NCBI GenBank assembly: GCA_035236585.1
Contig: CP141137.1
Coordinates: forward strand, 8,634,327 to 8,698,326
Origin: Warburgia ugandensis
Lineage: Eukaryota > Streptophyta > Magnoliopsida > Canellales > Canellaceae
Direction of reading: 5' to 3'
DNA length: 64,000 bases
Shown piece by piece: positions 36,246-48,200 of this stretch. Within the stretch, counting starts at the first letter, position 1, and each line of letters begins with the position of its first letter. A model generated the notes under the pieces. It was not told the origin of the DNA. It worked only from the letters and a program-made list of their open reading frames with translations, and searched no databases. Both the position numbers and the translations under genes were made by a program.

Positions 36246-38654
36246 GTAACTGATCGAAGTCCCCATAAACTCTTCTTTTCTTCCGATTCTATTCCTCTGT
36301 AGATATCTTTTGTTGTAATTGCTTCTGCTTTCCTTTGTTTCATATCAAGGCTACTTTAGTTTATAGATTTTGCTGAGTTTTTCAATCCCAATGTTATTTT
36401 GGATTAGTTTTCATTGGATCCTTTGAGGATGCTTGATCGATTGCTGCGGTTTCTGCTTGTTTTATAGCTTATTAATCGATCGGTTCTGGTCCTTTGATCT
36501 TTCAACCGATTACTTTCCTCAAAGACATATTTCAACTCGAAGTGGAATTTTCCATTTTTCCTTTCTGCATGCAGTCTACTTCCATCAAATTCCCAAGAGT
36601 ATTTCAGATCTACTGGAGTGGAATCATTACGTAACAAAGCTCTTCTGTTTTCCATTTCACGACTGATTTGATTCCGTTCTTCATCATTCAGAATCGATTT
36701 TCGACGGAATCGATTTGAAAACTGATGATCATTCGAATCGAAATCGATCGGACAGGAAAGCATTGGGTTTTTCGATGAAAAAGTAGAAAATTGTGAAGTT
36801 CATAAACTAATTTTTTAAAATTGATTAACTAAAATTATTTGTCCGCTTTCCTTCTGTTGAATGTGCCGATGCACTGTTCCGTCCAGACTAATCTTTTTGT
36901 GATTTAGCTTAATTATGTTTAAGCTTAAGTAAGTCTCTAATTACTTTCTTATGTTGTTTTACTTGGTGCTTCCGTACTATTTGCCATCGCTTCAAGATTT
37001 AGATTGCGGATCAAAGAGATAAATTCAAATCCTGCTATTTTTTCATAAATTTCCGATTCTTGAGTGGAAATTCAAGTATTGTTTCCTTTTTAAATCCTAT
37101 ATTTTCTTTTGCTCTTTCATTTCCTGAGCCAGGAGAAAAGCCAGCAAGTTACCTCTATTTTATCTACTTTTCTTTTATTCAATTTTTAGTTTGAAAAATA
37201 AAACATTTGTTTCTTACATTAATTGGTACTAGATGTACAGTCAGATTGGATGACTTAGGTGCACGACCTAGCATATAAACGGTCCAGATCACTTGTTGAT
37301 GTTCTTCCATTCTAAAAGTTCGGTACGTAGTTTCATTGTATACTCAATTTTGGGTTTCTTTTCCAGTTTACCAGCCCAATGAAGGGTAATTTTCATCCCC
37401 TTCTAATTAAAACAAAAAACAAAAGAAAGCGGCGCCCGTGGTTTCCGAATTATATTCTGGAGGCATGATGCTTGCCTGACGATTACCCCCTCCGTTTTTG
37501 GCGGAGTTTCAAAAGTTGCTTTCTGAAAAAAAAAAACGGACGGGCCACGTTGCCACCGATATGGCAGTCACCCAGGCTATTATTTGTCTGGCAAGCACCC
37601 TGTGGGACCTGGTTCTTCTGGGATCCAATCATCTAAGTTACTTGATCCAAAGCGACCATTTTTGTTTAGTTATATTAGCGGGGCGAAAGTATAGTGGGAG
37701 TCATTGCCTGGATTATCCGGACCGTTCTTTCATTGGGTGAGTTGCCAATGGTGGGGTCATACATAGAAGTTAACCACCATTGGTGATTATAAACCTTTGA
37801 TTTGGAGTGGTCTGATTGAGGACTGTGAAGCTGCTTTTATTCATTTCTAACCTTATCTTCGAACGCCACAAACAAAGGCGAAGAATTATCAGATGGGTTG
37901 TAGATTTGGTGCATGCTTAGCATATAGACGATTTGGATCATTGAACTAGTGGGCCCTAATTTATTTGAAGCTCGAATGTTCTTCAATTGCGTTTAAAAAT
38001 AAAAAGTAAAATGTTTTCGAGTGTGAAACCATGCGCATTCACTATCAAATAGATTAAGAGGAAAACTAATCTGACAACACCTAGCCCACTTCTGAATAAT
38101 CATCTCATTGCTCTATTTTTAGATGTCACATAGATAAAAAATCATGTCATTTGGATGACTTTAGCTTGCAAATGAATAGTTTAAAAAATTGATAATAAAA
38201 AAAATGCATAATTCTATAGTGTCCAAAATTATCCAAACCACATGCTTTTTCATTTACAAAACATCTAAAATCTGAAGCAATGAGATGAACAAGTTGAATC
38301 AGGTGGGGCTTATTAAATGCTATTGTTAGAGTACACATTATAATGCGGTCAATTTAGCATTGCTCATAGGTTATAATTCCTCGTCAGATAAGTGATTCTC
38401 ATTTTCCTTATCAAAGATTTGTCTTTCTTAGTAGGAACTAGTCATAAATTTTTCATTTGGTACGACTGGCCGATTAATAGACCGCTTGATTAGGGATAGG
38501 AATGGGTGAGGTTGTTTGCGGACTCTAACCTAGTACTTTTCTTCTATCCCTAACCCTACCGTAGGCCTCCTTGCTAAAGATTTTACGACCCTAGCTCTGA
38601 CTAACATGGGTCAACGGTTCGAGTCCCCTAATTTGGACACTCCCCCCGCCCCCG

Positions 38655-38708
<54 letters not shown>

Positions 38709-39188
38709 GTTGCCATCTCTCTCACACACAGTTTTCCTTTTTTTATGAATCATATCTCAAGATAAAAGATAACGACATGCATGCCTTGAAGAATAATCCA
38801 TTACTAAATTGACTCATGGGGCTACTTCGTTAAATGCCATATATTGCCAAGTGCTTTTTCACCTTTAGATCAAGCTTCTTATCAGTTGACACGATAGCGA
38901 CATTACATTAGATCTCAAGGCAAGGAGACAGTGAGTGAGGTCGGGTCGGGTCGGGTTTCCTATCCCACCTTGGGCTATGAAAAAAATCTGACCCTAACCA
39001 TGATCCTTACGGGTCATTAGGGATGGGTCGTTGTTCAAGACCCTACCCATGGCCATCCCTGTCGCCATCTAATGAGTGCCTTGGGGCCCAAATATTGGAC
39101 AAATACGCGCTGCAAAATTTCTTTTATTTTTTTCCCTCTTGTTCTGAATTTTCTTTGTTTTTCTAATATAAGAGACAGGTATTTTCAG
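36246..39188 (+). other. Presumed leader intron of the coiled-coil gene
   Basis: About 2.9 kb between the candidate donor and acceptor. It contains T-rich sequence typical of plant introns and, at 38641-38708, a C-run followed by (CT)n and (AT)n. The open frames inside show no known domain. Confidence 0.4.
38641..38708. repeat. Poly-C/(CT)n/(AT)n compound microsatellite
   Basis: C-rich run, about 12 CT and about 10 AT units in succession. Confidence 0.93.
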
Positions 39189-39219
39189 GTGCTCTAATAA
39201 TCTTGCAAAGTAAAGAGGC

Positions 39220-39258
39220 ATGGAAGAAGAGAGCCAAGCAAGTTCGGGGGAAGTCTCA
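39220..39258 (+). other. First coding segment (13 codons) of coiled-coil gene
   Basis: ATG at 39220, 13 codons, donor TCA|GTAAGT. It joins in phase 0 to the acceptor TTTGCAG at 43217. The sequence MEEESQASSGEVS supports this over the ATG at 43194, which lies inside the intron just before the acceptor. Confidence 0.75.
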
Positions 39259-42200
39259 GTAAGTAGACTCTATTCCCGTTACGGTATGCTTCGGACTTCA
39301 TACTTTGCCTTTGCATAACCCGAAATGGAGCATGGTTTTTCTGGGTTGGTGATACATGCAGCACTTTTTCTTAACTGGGATGAGAAAAGGGGTTCTGTGA
39401 CCAACTAATATTTTACCTCGAGGAATGATAGCATAGTGACCCATACTACACAAAATTAGTGTGCCCAACTTTTGCATAAGTGGCCCTACTTTTGGTTGAA
39501 TCAGATCCGTCCATCTGTTTTCTCTGCCATTACTGCTAAAAAAGGTGATGCACAAATGTACTTTTGATTTCAGCAGGTGGACGGCCAGAAGCATTGTTTA
39601 AAGAGGTCCATGGTCAACAAATAAGAAGCACAGTTTTTGAATGTTAAAATCATTTATTACCCTATATGTTTGTTACGCAATATATCTAATTCCAGAGAAA
39701 TCAGATGAACGGCTTTGATCAACCAAAAAGAAGGCCAATCATGTACAAGTTGGGTGTATTACACAAACTTTGTGCATTGTGGCAGACTATACTGTCATTC
39801 CTCGGTTACCGCTGTTGGTTAGTTTTATTTCTTGGGTCAGGAGAGCAACAATTTAAAGACTGGGAACTCCACAGTATCTCAAACCCGATGCTGTTTGGAG
39901 CCTTGGACCGCTCACTGATCCAGCAATATGTTGACTCGTGTCTCACGAACAAGGGCTTAAAAGACAACTAACATCCGACAAAACTCATGAAAACCTTGAC
40001 AAATAACCAGTCTCAATGAACCTATAGGTTTGTTACAGTCTTGCGATTATTTTTGGCATGTGTATTTTAACAAATGAATATTTTTGCACTATAAATCCTT
40101 TCATCCTACTTTCGAATGAGCCTCACAAAGTATATTATAGGTATCCGATATCTTCAGTCCACTTTTTAATAGCTACACTCTTATTTCACTTCTTGCCTAG
40201 GCCTAACTCTAATTAGGCTTCCTTTTGGAAGATCCAAACCAAAAATAATCTTAGTCGTGTGTTAGGTTGGCAACACAAATGAATGGCAAATATTTTAAGG
40301 TTCACTTTTCAAATGGATGAAATTTTCGATGCAATACTCATATATGATACAAACAAGATTGTTAACAGTTCCGATCTTCAAAATGGTAGTAAGAGTTATA
40401 GCTTGGCGAAGATTCCAATGGAAGTGTAGTTATTATAAAGTTTAGTGCAAATATCAGGGGTTATAATATAAAATTTTGGAACAATTTTATATAGGATTGT
40501 TTGGGGACCAAAGTGAAAAACGATAGTTTAGAGACTAAATTATTGTTCACAAATAGTTTTGTTTAGGGAAGATGATTGGACTTTTCCTTGGTGAAATTTA
40601 ATACCCTATATAATGCTTTTTTCCTTGAGATTTGAAATTTAGTTTTTAGCAATGAAATTGTGAAGTTCTCAACTATGAATCTGTAAAGTTTGGGTGTTTT
40701 CTAGTAAAAAATGGATTAAATCTCACGCGAGAAGTTCAAAGCTTTTTACAGCCCTAGATTTAAAATTCCATATGATGCCATTTTTATTGAAGTTGAAAAT
40801 TTGTTTTTAAATTTACAATCTAAATGTACTGATCTTCAAACCCTTAAAATTTGGATGATTTTCAGTGAGGAATCATCTGAGGCCTCACTGGAAAGAAGTT
40901 GTCGAATTTAATGGCCGGCAACTTTGAATACCTTGATTTCATGCTTTTTTTATTTGGTTTTTTGGAAAACAAATTTTAGTTCTAGGTTCTAGGTTCTAGT
41001 CAATTTGACTTATGAAACTTTATATTTTGAAAAGATTTTGTGAGAAACAATTTAGATTTTTTCTAAAAAATGTTCACAAAAAATTCATGGTTGGCCAACC
41101 ATTAGAGATTAGGAGAGAGATATTTAACCATCCACAAACAACAATTTAGTCCTAAAATGATTGTTTTTTCAATTTGGTACCTAAACAATCTTGTAAACAT
41201 TTATTCCAAAATATTATAACATTGAATGTGGGGCCCATTCCATATGCCCCCGGCATGCCTTTGATCGATCAGGCATGTTCATCCGGTTTCTTTGACTTGC
41301 ACCAAGGCCTAGATGACTACTAGAGCTAAAATAATACTGAGGGCAAGTTTAGAACTTGAACAGTGCACATGCATAGTTAGAAACATTATTTAAAGAACGG
41401 TTTAAAATCAATGAGTAAAAAATATATATTTTTTATGGATGCTAGAGATGGCCATCATGGTGAAGTTTGGGACACAAAATATAATGAGTTACAGAAATCA
41501 GATGAACAGGTCTGATCAACCTTACGGGGGCTCATCATGGAAAAGTGCAAGGCTGTACTACAAATTTTTGTAATGCAGAATAGCAGCATTCCTCCTATTT
41601 TGAGCGAAAAACTCTTTCCCTAGACTATCCGACCTTTTATTGTTGATGAGTTGTATTTTGGGGCTCAGAAAATAAAAATTTGACAGTGGCGTTAATCATA
41701 GTTACAAAAAATTCGTATAACTGAAAATTTTTGCAAAGTTCCAACTTGATCTCCTGATTTCTCACATATTTTCAATTCTTTACAGATTTACCAATTTAAA
41801 CGTAAATTTCTTTGGAATTAAACTCAGATTTGAAGAATATTTTATTAAATTCTGAATTGTTATGTGTAAATCTAGTACAAAACAAATTAAAGGATTAAAT
41901 TGATGCTCACGTAATTGCTTTTCTCCAACTTTTTTCCAAATTTACGATTTTTTTCCTTGCCTACTCATTCCCAAATCTGAGCTTTAAAACTATGGTATTG
42001 ATGTATGAATTTTTTGGGGTGGCCTATCCGTGAGAGGGTTATAGTTTGGTTCACTGAAAATTTAGCCTCCACTGCGTTGTACGTTTGTCGACTAAGTGAA
42101 GTCGTGCTTTCACCAAAAAAAAACAGAAGAGTAAGAGTTGTACATTTTGCTCAGTTAACGATTATTAGAACTCATAATTCATAAGTACCTAATAGAAACT

Positions 42201-45200
42201 TAGAGACCTCCGAGAGAATAATGGAAAATATTTTCGTTGCTCTTTTCGCCTGGAATAAATTTATAGACAGTAAGTTTATAGCTTCATTGACTTCAACCGC
42301 CCATCTTGTGGCACGAAGGTATGTTTTGTCAATCATATTCAACAGGAAGATACATACATTTTTAGAGCATATCGATCAATTGTACCTTGCGGTGTCTGAA
42401 TTCTAATGTAAATGTGGGGTTGGAGGTAAATCATGCGGTAGTTTCAGAATCGTTAAGTGAATTGTTCATTGATCGTATGCACTGCTGTCTCAATGATCAT
42501 GATGACCCAATGATTCTGTTTGAAATATTGCTGTTTGGACTTCGCTTCATGTCACATGTTTCTTCCATCGTCTATGCATCCTAGCCCCCACTTGGTTTAA
42601 TATTTCGCAGAATAAGAGCATGTCAATTGCATGGAAACGTGATGTTGCTCCAAATATGTACTGGACTCCTTTGGCCTTTTCTCCTTTCTGCACAGTGTAG
42701 TGATCTAAACGTTCAATCTCTCCTGTGAACATGCTGAGCCCTTTTTACTTTCTCAAATATTTCAGGTTTCTCCTAGAGCATTTCAATTGTCATTGACGAA
42801 TTTTAGTATTTAACTCTTGCTAGAACAGTGTGGCGCAGTGACTCCTCTAAATAACACCACATGTTCATAAATTTCAAGCAATACTAATGATTTGCTGAAT
42901 TGCCATTATGCTCCTACAATTGCAGTTATCCTAAGAAAACTCTTAATAGTCGTGCAATGGATATTTATAAAGTATCCTTATTACACTGAACTTGCAAGTA
43001 CCTACTGTTGATGCTTAAATACTAAGGCAAGAGAAAGCAAATCTTTCATTGTGACATTGGAGTTAACCTTTACTTTTCCTAAAAGTATTTCAATTTCAGT
43101 AGATACTTGAAACTTTGATAGAGAATCTGCCAATCTGCAATTTCATTCAGAACATGAATATGTGTCCTGGAAGTAGCCCTTCATGCATACCTATTGATGC
43201 TTAAAATTCGTTTGCAGGCAGAAGGTGGGGAGGAAGAGATCCTAGCTAATGGTGATGTGCGCCAAATAAAGAAAGAAGGGAATAAAGAAGAAGAAGAAGC
43301 CACTCTGGATGGGGAATTCATAAAAGTAGAGAAGGAAGCGTTAGATGTTAAGGACAGCTCTCATAAAGACAAAGCTGCAGTGGAGGAAGAAAATCCATCG
43401 AATATAGAACATAGTTCAAGCAATTCAATGGTGAGCAAAGAAGTCTTAGAATTAGAAGAGAAGACTAAAGCTCTTGAGCTTGAATTAGAAAGAGTGGCTA
43501 GAGAACTAAGGCACTCTGAATCTGGGAAAACTCAATTGGAGGAGGAGGTTGTGGTTGCAAAGGAGAAGTTGGAGGAAAGAGACAAACTTTGTGAAGACCT
43601 TGAACTCACACTCAAGAAATTACAGGAACAGATCATAGAAACAGAGAAGAAGTACAGTTCACAACTCAGTGCACTCCAAGAAGCATTGGGAGATCAAGAA
43701 GAAAAGCACAAAGAGCTGACTGATATTAAAGAAGCGTTTGAAGGCCTAAATATTGAGCTAGAAAGCTCAAGGAAGAAGATGCTGGAACTGGAGCGACAGC
43801 TGGAAACTTCAACTGGTGAGGCACGGAAATTTCAGGAACTATGTGAGCAGAGTGGTTCAAATGCTGAATCTGAGGCACAGAAGGCTTTAGAGTTTGGGAG
43901 GTTATTGGAATCAGCAAAAGTAAGTTCAAAGGAAATGGAAGATCAGATGGCTTTCCTGCAAGATGAGCTGAAAGGGCTCTATGATAAGATAGCTGAGAAT
44001 AAAAAAGTTGAAGAAGCATTTAGGTGCACTGCAGCAGAGCTTTCTGCTGTTCAAAGTGAGCTGGAGCTTTCTAAATCAAAAGTTATGAATTTGGAACAGA
44101 AACTCACTTGTGGGGAAGCTGCTATAAGTGAACTGACACAAGAGCTGAATCTGCATAAAGCTTCGGAAGAACAGATGAGAGAAGATATCTCATCATTAGA
44201 GAATCTTTGCTCATCAGCAAAAGAAGCCCTTCAGGCAAAGATTGCTAGCTTGCAAGAAACTGAATTGAAGCTTCAGGAAGAGGTAAAGATGAGGGAAAAG
44301 GCTGAAATTAACTTGAGAAATCAAGAGGAGAATATGTCAATTGTTCAGGCAGAATTTCAGAAAGTGACTGGAGAGAAAAAAGCTCTGGAAATAGCTGTTG
44401 CTGACCTAAACAGTGATATAATGCTTACAAAGGAGTTATGCAACGATCTTCAAGCAAACCTGAAACAGTCAGACGATAATTTCCAAAAATCAGATGAACT
44501 TCTGTCGCAAACTTTATCACATAATGCAGAGCTGGAAGAGAAGCTGAAGTGTCTTGAAGAACTCCATCAAGAATCTGGATCTGTTGCTGCTACTGCAACT
44601 CAAAGGAACCTTGAACTTGAGGATATAATTCGATCTTCCTCTGCAGCTGAGGAGGAAGCAAAATTACATCTGAGAGAGGTTGAGATGCGATTGATATCTA
44701 CAGAGCAGAGGGCTGTGGAACTTGAGCAACAAGTAAATATGGCAGATCTAAAGAATAGCGTGGCTTATAAAGAACTAAAAGAGTTCAGTGAGAAAATAGC
44801 AGAGCTCACAGCCGTCTTGAAAGGGTTCAAGGAAGAAAGTGCACAGTTGAAAAGCCAGTTAAGTGAATACGAAGAAAAGATAACCCTCTTGGAATCTACT
44901 TTACGTCAGTCATCTTTAAGGAACTCAGAGCTCGAAAAGGAGTTGAAGGCTATTACAGATAAATGTACTCAGCATGAGGACCGCGCAAGTATGACACATC
45001 AGCGCAGTCTCGAACTGGAAGACTTAATCCAATTGTCACATTCTAAAGCGGAAGATGCTGGGAAAAAGGTGGGTGAACTGGAGCTGCTTTTGGAAGCTGC
45101 AAATTACCGGATCAAGGAGCTTGAAGAGCAGGCAAGTGTGCTGGAGGCATCCCAAGCAAAACTGTCAAGTCTCGAAACTGAACTCCAAGCTGCAAACACA

Positions 45201-48200
45201 AAAGAGAGAGAATTGCTGGACAGCTTCAACTCACTAACAGAAGAAAAGAAACTGGTTGAAGATGCATCAAAGATCTCAAGTGAGAGGCTTTCTGAAGTTG
45301 AGAATCTTCTACAGGTGTTACAAAATGAGTTGAAATTGGCTCAAGAAAAACTGGAAAATGCCGAGCTTAATTTCCAGGCTTCTTCTATTAGGGAGAGCGA
45401 GATAATGGAAAAACTTAAGTCTGCTGAGGAGAAGTTAGAGCAACAGGAAAAGGAGATAGAGCAAGCTACTGTAAGAAACTCAGAACTTGAGTTGCTACAT
45501 GAATCTCTATCCAAGGATTCAGAGCTTAAACTCCAAGAAGCTGCATTAAGCTTCACCCAGAGGGATTCAGAAGCTAAAGATTTATATGAGAAACTTAAGA
45601 TTCTTGAAGAACAAGCCAAAATATATCAAGGTCAGTCTCTGGAAACGGCTGACAAGGAAGCTTTCCTGCGGGGGAAATTGGAAGAAAGTTCAGCAAAATT
45701 GGCGATTCTGGAAAACACCATTGTTGAGCTCGAGAGCAAGCTGTTAGAGGCAGAAAGCAAATCGGGACAGTCTTTCTCAGAGAATGAACTCTTGGCCGAG
45801 ACAAACTTGAAGCTCAAGCAGGAATTACAAACTCATCAGATTAAGGTAAATGAGCTTCTGGAACTCCTGAGCTCTGCACATGCTGAGAAGGAAACAACTC
45901 TTGGACAGCTGGATTCTCACATGAAAACTATAGCTGAATTAACAGAACAGCATTCAAGAGCATCTGACGTCCAGTCTACCACTGAATCCCGTATCCGGGA
46001 AGCTGAAGTACAACTTCATGAAACTATTGAGAGGTTCACACAGAAATGTTCTGAAGCCAAAGACCTGAATGAGAAGCTGAATGCACTTGAAGTCCAAGTG
46101 AGAGTTTATGAAGAACAGGCAAATCAAGCATCAACCACTGCTGAAAGTCAAAAGCTTGAGCTTAAAGAGGCTTTGCTGAAAGTAAAACATTTAGAATCTG
46201 TGGTAGACCAACTGCAGAGCAAAGCTGGGCAGTTTGAGACTGAAAGTGAAGGTCTAGCAGAGGCAAATTTGAAACTCACTCAGGAGCTGGCATCTAATGA
46301 AACGAAGATGAATGAGATGCAAATGATGTTGAATAAAGTTCTTGTTGAAAAGGAGGAAACAGTTGAACACCTTCAATCTTCAAAGAAGACAGTAGATGAT
46401 CTGAAAGAACAGCTTGCCTCTGAAGGACAAAGACTTCAAGTCCAGGTTAGCCTATACATTATAGTTTTGAAATAATAGGAATAGCACTTCAAGGTTTGAG
46501 ATGGGAATGCTCTTATTTAGGACATTATTTTTTTGTATTTTGAAATCATGCTAATTGTTTGCCTCACTTAATTTGGGATTAAATTTTGATTTATATCTGT
46601 CTGGAAAAGACGTATTTAATTGATTCCTATAGTCCACTACTTACTGATCTGAGTAAGGAATGCTCTAGCAGATATCGTCTGTGATGGAAGAGAACAATCT
46701 TCTAGCTAAAACATATCAAGATGCAAGAGCAGAATTGCAAGAAGTAATTGCTCAAATGGAAAGCCAGCTGAATGAAGAGAAGGCAAGGGAAGACACTCTT
46801 AATGCCCAAGTGGAAAATCTCAAGGCTGAGCTTACTGAAAAGTCTTTGATGCAGACTCGAGTACAAGAACTTGAACAGCAACTGATATCTGCTGAAACTC
46901 GACTCAAAGATGAGGTAATGAATTTTTCTCTCAGTAAAAGTGTCAGATCAAACATGCTAAGAATTTCATTATTTAATTAATAAAACTTGAACTATCCCTT
47001 GACAATCTCAACTGGCTGTAGGTTGAAAATATTAAGGCAATAACAGCTGAAAAGGAGGTGGGAATGACTTCCAAACTAGAGGACTATGTAAACATGAAGG
47101 CTGTTTTAGATGAACAAGTGATGAAACTTCAAGAGGAGCTAAACCTTGCTCATGCCACCTTAGCTGAACAGGTTCTTCCTCTACCTTTTTAAGATTAATC
47201 TTCTACTTGTCCCCTATCATTGTTTTCTTTCATATATTGTAGGATATGTGACACACCTAACTTGTGATTATTGCTAAGTGTTATATAAAAAAAAGGGCAA
47301 CCGGTGCACAAAGCTCCCGCATATGCAGTGTCCAAGGGAGGGGTGGACCACAGAGGGTCTATAGTACGCAGCCTTACTTTGCTTTTTATTGCAAGAGGTT
47401 GTTTCTGCACCTCGAACCTGTGACCTCCAGGTCACATAGGAACAACTTTACTGTTGCGCCAAGGCTCTCCTTCATTTCTAAGTGTTATATACTGTAAAGT
47501 ATTAAAATGGTGATATAAAGCTTTTTGTAAGCCAAAACTGGCAATCTTGTAACACTGATACTTGCAAAGGTGACCTATCTTCACAGGATAATGCTGACAG
47601 AAATTATTGGAATGCTTTAATTTCTGGATAAAGATTTAAATTCTACTAACATCCTTGTCTAAAAGGCAAGTAAAAGTACCATACTGTTGAAATATATAGC
47701 CTATCACTACTCCCCAGGCCCTGATACACTGTGAAGTATATTGCAATAATGACATAAAATTTTTGAGCAAACCAAAACTGCCAATGTTTTGATACTGATA
47801 CTTCCAAAGTGTAGTGTACCTTCACAGGATATTACTGGTAGGAATTATCAGAATGCATTAATTTCTGTTAAAAGGTTCAAATTCTACTAACATCCTTGTC
47901 CAAAAAGAATGTAAAAGTAACATGCTATTGAAATTATAGCCTTATTCTACTCCTAGGTCATGACAGTCACATTTTTAATTATAGCCTTATCTCTACTCGT
48001 ATGCTGTGATGGTCACATTGTATTCCTTGATTTTTCAATGCTTCATCTAGTTGCCTATATGGCATCATGTTAACAGCGCGAATTTTCCATTGCACAGTCT
48101 TTACTGTCTCAATCTTGCCTTTTATTGCTTGCAATTAGGGTTTTGTAAATTTAGTCTGTTCTGGTTGTAAGCTCTGGAAGTCGCAACTACCTTCAATTTC

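Larger units (their letters stand above)
39259..43217 (+). other. First coding-region intron, about 4 kb
   Basis: GT-AG intron. It holds a long inverted-repeat element (39400-39830), a half-copy of the same family (about 41480-41605), and otherwise A/T-rich sequence without supported genes. Confidence 0.7.

Noticed and set aside
43194..43217. ATG at 43194 as start of the coiled-coil protein
   Set aside because: These 24 bases are the intron end (TTCGTTTGCAG acceptor). The family-like MEEE start lies at 39220.
43726..45817. Minus-strand open frames opposite the coiled-coil exon
   Set aside because: Shadows of a strongly Glu/Leu/Lys-biased coding strand; no domains and no splice logic.
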